Position numbers and translations under genes: made by a program. This document shows, piece by piece, positions 24,955 through 36,220 of a stretch of 64,000 nucleotides of DNA. The stretch spans positions 106,507,139-106,571,138 of the forward strand of contig OV884011.1 of assembly GCA_930367205.1 (NCBI GenBank). The letters run 5' to 3'. The notes beneath the pieces were generated by a model. The model had not been told where the DNA came from. It worked only from the letters and a program-made list of their open reading frames with translations, and did not search any database. Position 1 is the stretch's first letter. Each line of letters starts with the position of its first letter. The DNA comes from Acanthosoma haemorrhoidale (taxonomy: Eukaryota > Arthropoda > Insecta > Hemiptera > Acanthosomatidae).

Positions 24955-25143
24955 GACTGTCTATATCACATATATTGTGACAAACAGAAGATACACCTCC
25001 TCAAATAGATACACTCCTTCAAATCCATCTGCGTATGAAGCAAGAGGAGAAATTTTGTAAATATTGGTTACTTATATAAATGGTCATTGTATTGTTCATA
25101 TGTTGTAAAAATGTTAAATAAAAAAAGGGGTTTCGAAAAAAAA
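24955..25143 (+). mobile_element. Orphan LINE 3' tail, copy A
   Basis: This segment contains ACTCCTTCAAATCCATCTG, then CGTATGAAGCAAGAGGAGAA, an AATAAA (about 25117-25122), GGGGTTTC and a terminal A-run (25135-25143). The same order of words occurs at 55.3 kb (+), 62.9 kb (minus) and in the LINE at 22.2 kb (minus). No RT sequence precedes it, so it is a severely 5'-truncated insertion. Confidence 0.75.
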
Positions 25144-25700
25144 CGATTAATTTCGTCGGAATCAGACACTTAAAGTAAACTCTTCTTTCTCTGTCATAGG
25201 CGCTTGCTGCTTTGCTCGGACCACGTCTTTCTTATTTAATTACTTCTGCACACCTACTCCACCTCTATCCCACCTACTAGATTTAGTCTCGGTACTGCCA
25301 GCCCTTCCCAGTGGAGTTTTATGCCCTCGCATATCTTTGTAAGGGACCCTTCCCATGCAGGCGAGGGGTTCTAAGGCCCTCCAAAATGTACCTATGGGCG
25401 ATCCAGTCCTACACACTCGCTTTTTTGGGATCTGGACGGTTTTCGTCTGTACCTCTTCTCCTGAACATGTGCACTGTCGGGGCTCACCTTCTATGATCTT
25501 TTGAAGCCAACATAAGAGAACAAGAATTGAGCCCCCCCCCCCCAACAATGCCCCCAGGTAAGGTCAAAGACCACAGGTTTATCTCTTCTCGCTGGCCGTC
25601 GGGGAGTGGCCAGGTTAACAAGATCTCCCCCGGTGGGCGGGCGAGCCCGACACTATTGTACTTTTGTATGGATCTGTATTGTTTCTTGAGATTAAAATGT
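25144..25700. other. GC-richer block with a poly-C run, no identified gene
   Basis: GC content rises sharply at about 25240-25660. A 12-base C-run lies at 25532-25543. The minus strand is open for 102 codons (25240-25548), giving a glycine- and arginine-rich product without recognised motifs. It may be a repeat fragment, an untranslated exon or part of an unknown element. Confidence 0.35.
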
Positions 25701-28700
25701 CAGAAATATTACAATGGTTATATTTTCACTGAATGTACTTGTGTAGTTACTTAGTGAAAAGCATAATATACCGGAGGTCACTCATTTCTTGACAAGAAGC
25801 TGTATGTATGCGAAAATGCATTTAATTTTTATCAAGGATTTAAGCATGTGATTCTCATGACACGTTTCGAATGCAGCCTTTTTATTTCTGCACAGAATCC
25901 ACAGCGATGGTTAGAAAATAACGAAAACTTTGAGATAGTGAAACTCGGAGTAACGTAACCAGGGAAATAGTGATTGAAATCATGTTGCTGGCCCTTATAA
26001 AGTAATACAAAGGTTAGAAATACAAAAAGACTGTTTGTAGTTCCTTAAACTTAATAAATGACTTCGGATTTCAAAACAGAATTCATGAAGCGGTTCGATT
26101 ACATCATATAAAAATCCCTATTTCACATTTATTATGTCTCGACTATCGTTGTCCACAAGAAAATAAATGCCAGCTATATCTCAGATTATGTACTGTACTT
26201 ATACTAGTTCGCCTCGCCTGGCTTACGGCCTCCCAACACATCATAAGCGGGTAAATGCTAACAAGATGGCGTACTCACGACCCCATCACACAACAGACAG
26301 ATAAATCCCTTTAACGAGACCTTTGACAGACTCCTTATGTTTCTTCTTTTAGTTTTTCCATTAGCTTTGTTTGCCTCTTTGTTCCTTCTTTAACCCGTGT
26401 ACCCGATGTCCTTAGGATCTATTGTAATTCTTTTGAGTAAGATTACCTTAGCGGCCATTGTCTGGAAAAAAGAAGAAGACACAATCAACACTCATGATGT
26501 ATGCAACTATTCTATTATTGACTTCAACTTAAGACTAGAAGAGGGTCATTCATTAACGTCCTTGTTCGAATTTGCAGAGTGATAATATAGCCAATGTCCT
26601 TCAAGCTACTATTTACCATTAGATTATTTTAGTTACTATAAGGCATCATTTTTTTTTGTAGGATTGAGTAGGATTTACTTGGTTTCCAATTCGCATTTAT
26701 TTCTTGAATAGTTGTTTCATTGATAGAATACAAAAAATAAGTGGTTAATAGTCTAGCACAGAAAAATAAACGCCAAGAATATAAGAGAGAAAATAAAATT
26801 CTTTGATTAATAATCTGTTTAGGACATAGAAAACAGAATTTAGTTCAAGTTTACTGGGACATCAAGTGAAAAAAGAAATACTTTTTTATAATGAGGTGGG
26901 GAATGAGGATATAGAATATACCAGACCGCAGTCCGTATCTATTACTTCTTCCTGATCGAGAAATCTGTCTCCAAGAGGTGGTTTCCCCTCCGAGGAATAT
27001 AAATGATGTCGAATCATTAGATTTTTATTGGAACGCTGGTGTGCATTTATAACGAAACCTGATAGATTTTTTTTGAATTTGTATTTGATTGTATCGGAGG
27101 AGCTAAAATTTTAAGTTAGTATTTACGGCTGACCGTATTTTCGGAAGGCATTTAACAGTATTAGTGTGAAATTGAAAACAAACTAATATCATTTGTAAAT
27201 ATTTTAACATTGTTTGTCATGTGTTGGCTTTTCGTAGTCAGTAATTCCGTCAAAATGTAAATAATTCCTAAAATTTGAATTAATCGTAAGTATGCAATTA
27301 AATAATTATAATTATAAATAATATTTTATATTTAAGAATATAACCACAACGAAATTTTCTCGTATGCCAATAAATGTTTAACTGTTAGGGCGTGTAGCAG
27401 AACGCGTTGAGTGGGTACTTGAATTGTCAGAGTTTGTTGTCATATGTTGAGTTATAGTCACTTTACCAATTTTTCTAGTATTTTTTTTTTTTTATTTTTT
27501 TATAAATATGTCTGGTCAGACATTGTCAATTTGTTTTGGAGACCAGTAGACAGTTTTCACCTCCATCTTTTATGTTTCTTTCAAATGTCCTGGCATCAAA
27601 AAACATATGATTAAAGGGACCACGTGAAAACGTTATATATTTTCTCTCCAATTTTTAAAATTCAGTTTGAATAAATGGTGGAAAAAGCTATAAATAAACA
27701 CCTACTGTTATAAATAAAATAATTATTAATTATTAACAGTGAAAGAAAAAAATACTGGCATGACTAAGAGTATACTAATAGTAAAACCACCATAAAAAAA
27801 TTTCTTTTTTAAATAAACCTTATTGTTTTAGTAAAATAATAAACACGAACGGGCTAAAAAGTACTGTTTTTTTTAGGTTTTATATAATGTTTTATTTCAA
27901 CACTAATCGTAAAATATTTTAATAGTACATTAATAATCTCCATCACTATGCATAGCTTGGTGATTAGTAAGTTATGAATGTGACTGGGCTCAAAACAAAA
28001 AAAAAAAACTGTTTGAATTAGCGGCCTGAAAATGGGTGCCCCTGGATAGGGCGCCTTTTGTCCCCAAAATGAACGTACGTATGTCGTAATAATAATAATA
28101 AAAGCTCTTGTCATCATGATGTAAGTGACATTGTTCATAGGGAATAAAATAAGGCCGTTACCGCTCTTCCCTTGTTACGTATACAATAAAAACGTCGTAA
28201 ATATTATTTCAAAATACTAAGATCATCTTTATAAGCGTCTGCATTTCTTACATTCCGAAGCCCTGTCTCCGACCTAAATGAGAGGCAGCTTGTGTGCCAC
28301 GTGATTTCTATTTGATCCATGTTTCTAATTTCTGTTAGAGCATCATAGCAGAAAAATGTCGTATCCCACAATCTTCTTTCCTACTTCTTTAATGTAACTT
28401 TATATAAAAACTCTTGATTCAAACCATAAATAAATAAATGGCCTCTGATTATCTACCATAATCGGGAGAGATGAGTTCATAAAGCGTGGACTTGAAAAAA
28501 AATAATTATAAATTATAAAAGTTGCTTTAAAAAATTTAAAAATTGCTTTAAAGAATGACTTTTACGGAGTTATTTTTCAAAACATTTAATCTTTTTTTTT
28601 TTATTGTTTCAGGTTAGTTCTCTGTTGCGATAATTGAATGTTATACTCAGGGTCCTTTCAAGGTAATTAGTGTGTATAGAAATAAATTATGTTGAATCAA

Positions 28701-31700
28701 ACCGCTTTTACAAAATTTTGTATAATTTATAAATATATTTGATGAGAATGATAACCAGCTTTAGTGTTTTTAAAACTCAAAACTATACTTAGACCATATT
28801 TTTTTATGCATGTATTTTCATTATATAACGAATAAGAAGCAAGTTGTGGGTTCTCGTACTAAATGTCAGGATGACCTGACATCCAGGTCTCTCGCCAGGT
28901 GATCATTTCATGCCACTGGTCATGATTACTTCGCTCCGCTCTATCTAATTATAATGAAAACCATTTAAAAGGTAATTTTATTCAATTTTAATTACGTTTT
29001 TTATACTACGTTGAATAATAGCATAATTAATTTTTACATATGACATAAATTATGCTCTCACTCCCCCTTCCCCCAAGGTTGTGAATATGTTCCAACTTTG
29101 TCCTTAAACTATCCATGAGTCCAACTAGTTTTAGCTCAAAGACTTCAGAAGCATTGTTATCTTAGCCGCACTGACAAGACTGTGGATCAGGCTAAGCATA
29201 AGGTCCGAAAAAATGTTTCGGCTCTTCTGCAAATCTTTGACTGTGCAAACTGCAGAAAGAAAATAGAATAAGTTCAAGTAGGTTCGAAACCACATTACTG
29301 CTATCTACCAGTACCCACCACTACTCTGGTGCAATTTACGACTTCTAACTCCTTTGTTATTTATTACCCCACCCCTTATCTTATCTCGGTTCGTCCGTCC
29401 TTGCAGAAGCGTGATGCTTGCCACTCAGCTGTCCTGATAAAAAACACAGTGAGGTAAACATCTTGAAGTAACCTTTGTCTTGAAGAACCAGAGAGTGATT
29501 GGTTGAGTTGTCGAATAAGGAAAATCGTCTTTGATTTTTTTAAACTTTATCAGTTGCATTCTTTACTGATAAATATTAATAAACACTTACGTATTAACAG
29601 TGCTCGTTTGAAGAAATGCGAATATAAATTATTCCAAAACTAACTTTGTTTCCTAAAAACGGTGACTACAGGTTTAATCGATAAAATTTCAATAACGATA
29701 CAAATTATATAGCTTCATAAATATCAATATCACATACTTTGTCTCTACTACACAGTTGCTTATGCTAATGTTGTGTCATTAAATAAAGGTAATGTCTAAT
29801 ATAATAATTGCTAACTAGGCTATAAAGCAATAATAACCCTATTAAAGTGACGTCCTTAACTACAAAGCTTTATTATCATAGCCTACATATATATCGATGG
29901 TCCAAATATTGATTCAATCAGTAAGCTGATTGAAAACATGCATTTAAACATAAATGAATTACCTATTTATATTTTTATTACAAAATGGTAGTCGATGGTA
30001 AGGAAAGAGTATGCAGTAAATCACTTGGGGCCCTCGGGCTACATGGCCAATCCCACACCGACTAAAATCCTACTGCATTGCAGACTTTCAAGCTCCATGT
30101 TGCAGGACCGTTGAAAGTCTTCCTAGGGAGATTAACTTCCGCAAAAACACATCATGGTGAATTTGTATGAGCTAAAAATATAATCATGCGAGGGAAATGT
30201 TTCTAGGCAAATAATAATAAAGGTGTTCTCCGAAACTTAAAGCCTTGCTTCAAATGCATATTTATGGATTTATTTTTATTGGTTATGAATAACTGGTAAA
30301 ATTATTAACAATCCTTAAATCAATATATTTCCTGTATGAATCTCATTCCGTGTGGTTTATCAAATCCTTAATTATATATGACTGTCTTAATCTACAGTTT
30401 TCAGCCTTTTCTAGTCAGACTGATAACTCTTAGTTTATTTTATGTGTTTAGAGCTACATTTTCATATGATCAATCAGGAAGTTACGGCAAAAAATTGCTT
30501 CCAAATCCACCAGTTCTTGTACTAACAAGCAAAGGAGTTGATATTATTTAGCGCTCTAAAACATCTTAAGACAACTGTAGAGTAAAGTATAGAAAAACGA
30601 CGAGACGTAATGTCTCCCGTTATTGGCATATTGCAAGCTCGTTAATTATCTGTATCACTCATCTTTTTCGATAAATCAACTCTACACCATGCGCTGATGT
30701 CAATTTACATTCTAATTTTGCAATTATTCTATTTACTCCTTCAGGAGTAACAAGGAAAATTTGAGGATTCAAATTGATTATTTTATTGCTCGTGAAATGA
30801 TTAAATTACATTTTTATTTCTCTGCGTAAGCCAGAATCGGTTTGCATTTTCAATATAAGTGTTAACAGCAGTTTTTAATCGTGTTAAGCAGTCATGCAAA
30901 CCACACTACTCCTCAATACCAAATAGTTCAATAGCTTTTTATGCTAATGTTGCACCAAAACCATTGTGTTGAACCCTGAATTAAAATAAACCTTGATGAA
31001 TGGTAGCCTAAACTATACAACAGGGAGACTTGAGCACGTATCGAGCTAAGCAATTACAATAATAATAATCATAGATTGTTTTGTTTATTTCACTACTTTT
31101 ATAAACCCAAACATCTGAGTCACCTATAGGTTAGCAACCTTTTCTTGACACGATATAAAGTATCTCTCTTTCAGATGATAATCGTCCGAGATATTTATAT
31201 GAAGAAATCCGATACCACAGCTTAGACCTGTAACTCACTTAGTATACTCTAGGCAGTATTGTGGTCCTGGCAGGCACATATGCATAGATGCGGTATCAGG
31301 GACAATATATTGCGTTGGAGGGGGGAAGGGATAAATAATATTGTCGAATAGCGGTCCCTCAGACATATTGTCCGGTTGTTGGGCTGTACAGTTAGGGCGT
31401 TAGCACGAACTTGCCGAGGCTGCAAGAGGCTGATTGCCTAAGGTGAACGTCCGTGGTACCTCTCTGTGAATATTCCGGGGATTAGGGGAGTCATATACAA
31501 GTGAAATTTCCCTGTCATTGAATTATAGATCCGATCCAGCCGCAATCGGGATCCGGCTGACAATAGTCGCCAACGCGCTACTACTAATGGGAGTCAGCAC
31601 AACGGAAACATATTTCCTTACTACAACATTAATCGTCTTGACCGTGGATATCCAGCGAATAATGCTCATGTGACACGATCACTCCCGGATTCGTTGAATC

Positions 31701-34700
31701 GTCATTTATACGCCAGTACCTTAAGAAAGAGCGAGGAAATGTTATGTTTTCCAACATAAGCTCTATATTGGAGAGAATTAACGTTATTATAGGCTTTCGG
31801 AACATTGTTCTGATATTGGGTTAGTTCAAATAGAAAGACAGAAAGCTTAACGTGAAAAAAGTCGGTCTCGTTTTGTTTTACTTTCAGCTTTTTCAAACCA
31901 GACCTAAGAAGCTACTCAAGAGTGTAAGCTTTTTCACGACATTATGCACCCGTTTATTACCACATACGAGCACTCCAAAAATAAAGTTTGGTGATCGCTC
32001 GTTGGTGAACGATTTTGTGCGATAACTGTTTTAGTTATTTATAAATTTTGTTATTGCATAATGATATCTGTCTGTGACCGGTAGATTTTTATAAATAATA
32101 AGTATTTTTAACGCTCATGATGAGTACATGGACAATGGCAAGACTATTTCTCACTTTTTTTTCTTCACTTCATTTATTCTTCGTCTCGCTGATGCATACG
32201 AGTACATTAAAAAAAATAAGTTCAGTTTATGATCAGTAGAGACCAACCTGTTCCTTAACGACAACATTAATTAGAATAAGTATAAGGGTGTTTTTGAAGT
32301 ATTGTTAATTGTTCACATCGATGAGATCACTTTTGAAGAGGCTATGGTGTAATAGGCAGAAATTGACTAAATATCGTGGCCTGTACATGTTTCAAGACAT
32401 AGCTTTCCCCTCCTGCCTTGACAAATACCATACAAATTATTTCTCACTTCTGTAAACACTCCGGTGACTACCAAGCGGTGAGCAGACCAGCAAGCGTCAT
32501 CTGTATAACTTGGACTTCGCCTAGGATCAACTTCACTTCTCTCGTGCCTATGTACAGCACTACGTTCCATAACTCCGTAACAATGATAATTCATCCTAAA
32601 TTCCATTAGTCATGTGAAATTTGTTTCAATTTTCCAGCGCAAACACCTGCGGTTTCATAGGGGTGACTCCGCAAGATATCTTGGCCCAAATAAGTGATCC
32701 GTATCTCAGATTTGTTGCCTATCCTGCAGCCAACCTCCGGAGATAATTGTACAGACCACTCGTGTTTCAGCAACTCCCCGAGGGTTGTTTGGGTTGCGAA
32801 AGTCGTTCTCGAGCTCCCCTTAGACAGGCCGGTGGCTCTTGTTGAAGTTCAAATGTCATGCAACACAACTACAGCAACCACGCGAGTGTTAACAGGAGAG
32901 CGTGCATTGCACGATCTGGTGTTCTCTACGCAGCTCAAACACCGGCTTGACTACTGCCTACAGATCTAGGTCAATGTTCTTAGATCTGAATGTTGGCTAT
33001 GTTCTGGTGTTCTTCAGTTGCAGGGACCATACGGAAACAATTAATTGCCAAAGTGATAACATTTTTTCCAATTTTTTTTTTTTTATTTAACATTGATAAA
33101 ACTGTTCTCCGCGTTATACAACTCTTGGAAAGTTGTTCACAATTACAAATTCCTTATTATTTATTATAAGTGTTGTAAAGTTCAAGAAGAAATGATAACT
33201 CCTTAAAGTTTTTATTGGAGGATTCATAAAGGATGAAAAGCAAGAATAATTGTTGCCATTGTGCTTTGTGACATTTTAATTAATTTTAGTTAGTTTTGAA
33301 TTCAGCATTAAAACTCATGGGACACCATTTTTTTAAACTATTGTTTATTCATATGAGGTCCTTTAATTAGCGTACTATTCCAATTTATATCATTAGAGCC
33401 CGGATTTCGTGCAGTAAAATAATTATCAAACGTGCGGCAAAAAAGACAAAACGTGCAAAAATCTGTTACAAAAAATAAAATCCTGCCATTCACTCCTTTT
33501 TTGTGAAAATTTCTTAAAAATTATTTAAAATACATTAAAAAGGGATTTCTTACATAAATTACTATTTTTTATCATAAAAATAGGGACGGTAGAAAAATTA
33601 ATCATTAAAATAAAAATTTCAAAGGAATTTATTTTTATAATTTATATAAAAAAGTTTTACTGAAAATAAAAGTTTGTTGTTTACCTTAGTGTTTAATTAC
33701 AAAAGTAAATAATTTTAATGTTTTATTATGAAACAATAATAGACATGTGGAAAATATAAAACTAATTACAAAAGCATGTAATTTGTTAAATCTGTCTTGA
33801 CAAATAATTTTTATGTTTTATTTTCAAAAAATTACGAGATATGAAAAATATAATGTTAATTGTAAAATAATATTAATATTAATGTATGTTAATAAATTAA
33901 TATTAAATCTATGTGTGCATTTTATTTTTTAGAAGAGCTTTGTATTGAAATTGCGTAATCTTTGAATATTTCAAATTAAACTGCAGTGGGGAAAGCGGGA
34001 CACCGCTCAGAAATTTGTCATTTCTAACACCTCACTAGAGATAAAAAAAGGGTTAGGGTATTTCTCCTCATGTATTATTCCAATTATCATATTACAAATA
34101 TAAATCCCCCTTGAATCTTTGGTATCGCCTATGACTGCATAAATAAAGTGATCACGTCTTTGTTTGTCCCGAATTTTTAAAAGGGTCGATTCGTAACATG
34201 TTTGCAGATAATTTTGCTTCCGTCGAGAAATTTTAATTTAATATATTTTTGCGAAATCGTTTTAAAATGTTGTGACTCGATTAGCTGAAACGAATGTTTG
34301 CACTGACCATAGTGTAAGATATATCTTTGTTGAATCGTTTCTGAGAACATTTAGTAAGCAAGGTTTGGACAGGTTTATAACAACTATGACGAGAATCTGT
34401 TTACGCCAGCTAATAAAACAAAAAAAGTTTTAAAATAGGAAAATAATAATGCGTAGCGTGCATTACCTTAGTTACAGGTAAATAAAATAAAAAGAGGGTC
34501 TCATTTATACCCAACTGTTTTCTCAAATGACGTGCAAAACATAGTCTTTTCATCGAACTTGATTTCACGATAATTAACTATCAAACTTTTTATTTTGAAA
34601 TAATAATGACTCGATCCCAGTTATGGCATGATGGTGTTTCTTTTAAAACCCATGTTAACACTTAATAATAAATTAAGACTGGGTATAAGGAACATAAATG

Positions 34701-34737
34701 GAAGAGTCAGGAGTTGTGTGGATTAATTGGTTTTCCA
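25701..34737. other. Long interval without a recognised gene
   Basis: About 9 kb, mostly AT-rich. GC-richer islands occur at 29040-29340, 31240-31700 and 32360-32990. Frames in the last island (63-91 codons on both strands) have no known motif. A palindromic run ATGTCAGG/CCTGACAT sits at 28863-28882. A polypyrimidine tract ending TTGTTTCAG at about 28604-28612 looks like a splice acceptor, but no coding exon follows. A 14-base T-run near 27481 could be the tail of a minus-strand insertion. Confidence 0.5.
33690..33900. repeat. Degenerate AT-rich tandem-like repeat
   Basis: The words AATTACAAAA, TAATTTT(T/A)ATGTTTTAT and GAAAAATATAA/GGAAAATATAA recur two to three times in the same order between 33697 and 33870, with unit lengths of roughly 70-95 bases. 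The copies are diverged. It may be a decayed minisatellite or simply low-complexity DNA. Confidence 0.35.
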
Positions 34738-35055
34738 TGGCCTCGTGACCTGCTATAACTACGTGACAATGGGAATTCTGGCAATGGCCAGTTTTTCTAA
34801 TCATGTCCTGAGCGTCTGTGACTCTCGCGCTCTTGGTCATCCTCCACTGGCTCGTATTCAGTGACGCGGCTGACGGAGGAGCGTGGGGGACTTCCCAAGA
34901 CTCTGCTTCCCCTTTGGGAGGTCTCTGAGCTTTCTAAATACTGTATGAATGAGCGAGTGAGAATGAAAATTGTAAATATGGTAATGAATTAGAACATTTA
35001 TCAAAATTACTTATTGCCCAATAAGGCAGATTGTAATTTTATCTCAATAAACCAG
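34738..35055 (-). repeat. Dispersed repeat R, copy 2
   Basis: Read on the minus strand this matches 3486-3805. The shared frame again gives PPRSSVS, SGHD, NWPLP and YSRSRG, but a TAG replaces the tryptophan codon after SGHD. Relative to copy 1 it has an extra 7-codon stretch before the RES word and lacks 11 codons after ETSQ. The other strand ends in TTATTGCCCAATAAGGCAGA and an AATAAA at 35046-35051, which could be a poly-A signal if the unit is transcribed rightward. Function unknown. Confidence 0.75.
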
Positions 35056-36143
35056 TTTCTATATATAAAGATTTAAAAAAACCTATACTGTTTTCTAAAC
35101 AGTCACGTATTACTTCATGAATTTAATTTTGTTGTTATGTTTACATTTTTCTAACTAACTTTATTAATATGAGCAAAATATGCAATTTCGTACAGTAAAA
35201 GCATAAAACATGCAATTTATACTTATAAGTTGAGTACAATTTCGTGCAAAATAAAATTTAAGAATATTAATCAGGATGCCTTAATTCGTGAAAATAAATT
35301 GTTTCTAATCAATTTATTAAAGCCAGCTGGTAAAAAGTGCAAGTGAACGAGAATCCGAGCTCGAATTATGATTTTAATTCTCAACTGGATTGTCACTGCA
35401 TCACACCCCTTATGTTAACATTTTCATTTTTATTAACTGTTATATTATGTTATTTATTTATTAGTATTGCAAATATATATCTCAAGTTATTCATGAAAAA
35501 TTTTGCCATTTTAGAGATTTCTTGAAACTAAATATGGTAACGGTAATTTCCGTTTATCGAACATACAAGTAAAATACCATCTAATTTAAAAAAGTTCAAT
35601 TTCCAATTAAGTCCGTAGTTCGGGTAAACTTATTTTAAATTGGTCAAACAATACCATCCGTTGGAAGATCATATGAGACATGCAGAATTTCGAAAAGTGT
35701 ATGAAATTGTCAAGATATCGTTTTCTTTATGCGAGCTCTTTCGTAGTTTAAGAGCTTTAAGCATTTTATATTTTTTTGTGATGAGGGCCAGAGATCAAAA
35801 ACAAAATCAAATTCTGATTTTGGGGCTATTATACCCCTAGTTAGGTTGACTTCACCATGATTTAGCGTCACATACATTCCGGAGAGCGCCATTTACTGCA
35901 CTTCTAAATATTCATACCACCATATTACATTACCCTACGCAATTATACGTTTCCGGTTGGGCACCATTAGGAGGTAGAGGTCGTGTTACGCATGTACACA
36001 TAACAAACGTAAATGTCATTTTCTGCAACCTGTAAACCACACCTTTCGGGGAACACAAAGAATATAAATTTGAGCTTTTGGAATGCCCGATAAATTTCTT
36101 CAATTAAACTTAATGCACTAAGACGGGTGCAAGAAAACCCATC
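35056..36143. other. AT-rich interval without a gene
   Basis: The words TTTCGTACAGTAAAAGC (about 35186) and AATTTCGTGCAAAATAAAA (about 35238) echo TTTCGTGCAGTAAAAT at about 33405, suggesting a larger repeat into which R copy 2 may have inserted. Open frames of 60-67 codons show nothing recognisable. Confidence 0.45.
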
Positions 36144-36220
36144 GCTCTCATTGACAGGAATCGAACCCAAACCATTGATATCGTGAAGTGCTTACCTGTA
36201 CCACTAGATCGTATGAGAGC
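36144..36220 (-). repeat. tRNA-sized, tRNA-like sequence (SINE head or pseudo-tRNA)
   Basis: On the minus strand the 77-base segment begins GCTCTCA and ends TGAGAGC, a perfect 7-bp terminal stem of the size of a tRNA acceptor. Inside are GATCTAGTGGTACAGG (A-box-like) and GGTTTGGGTTCGATTCC (T-arm/B-box-like). When the T-arm is aligned as in a real tRNA, the acceptor strand is displaced by two to three bases and the D-arm does not pair well. It is therefore probably a tRNA-derived SINE head or a tRNA pseudogene, not a working tRNA. Confidence 0.45.

Noticed and set aside
25240..25548. 102-codon open frame on the minus strand
   Set aside because: Open because of local GC content and a poly-C run; glycine- and arginine-rich product without known domains.
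28590..28665. Acceptor-like tract ending TTGTTTCAG followed by a possible donor GTAATT
   Set aside because: The intervening 48 bases have no start codon in good context and no recognisable coding content; isolated acceptor-like tracts are common in AT-rich DNA.
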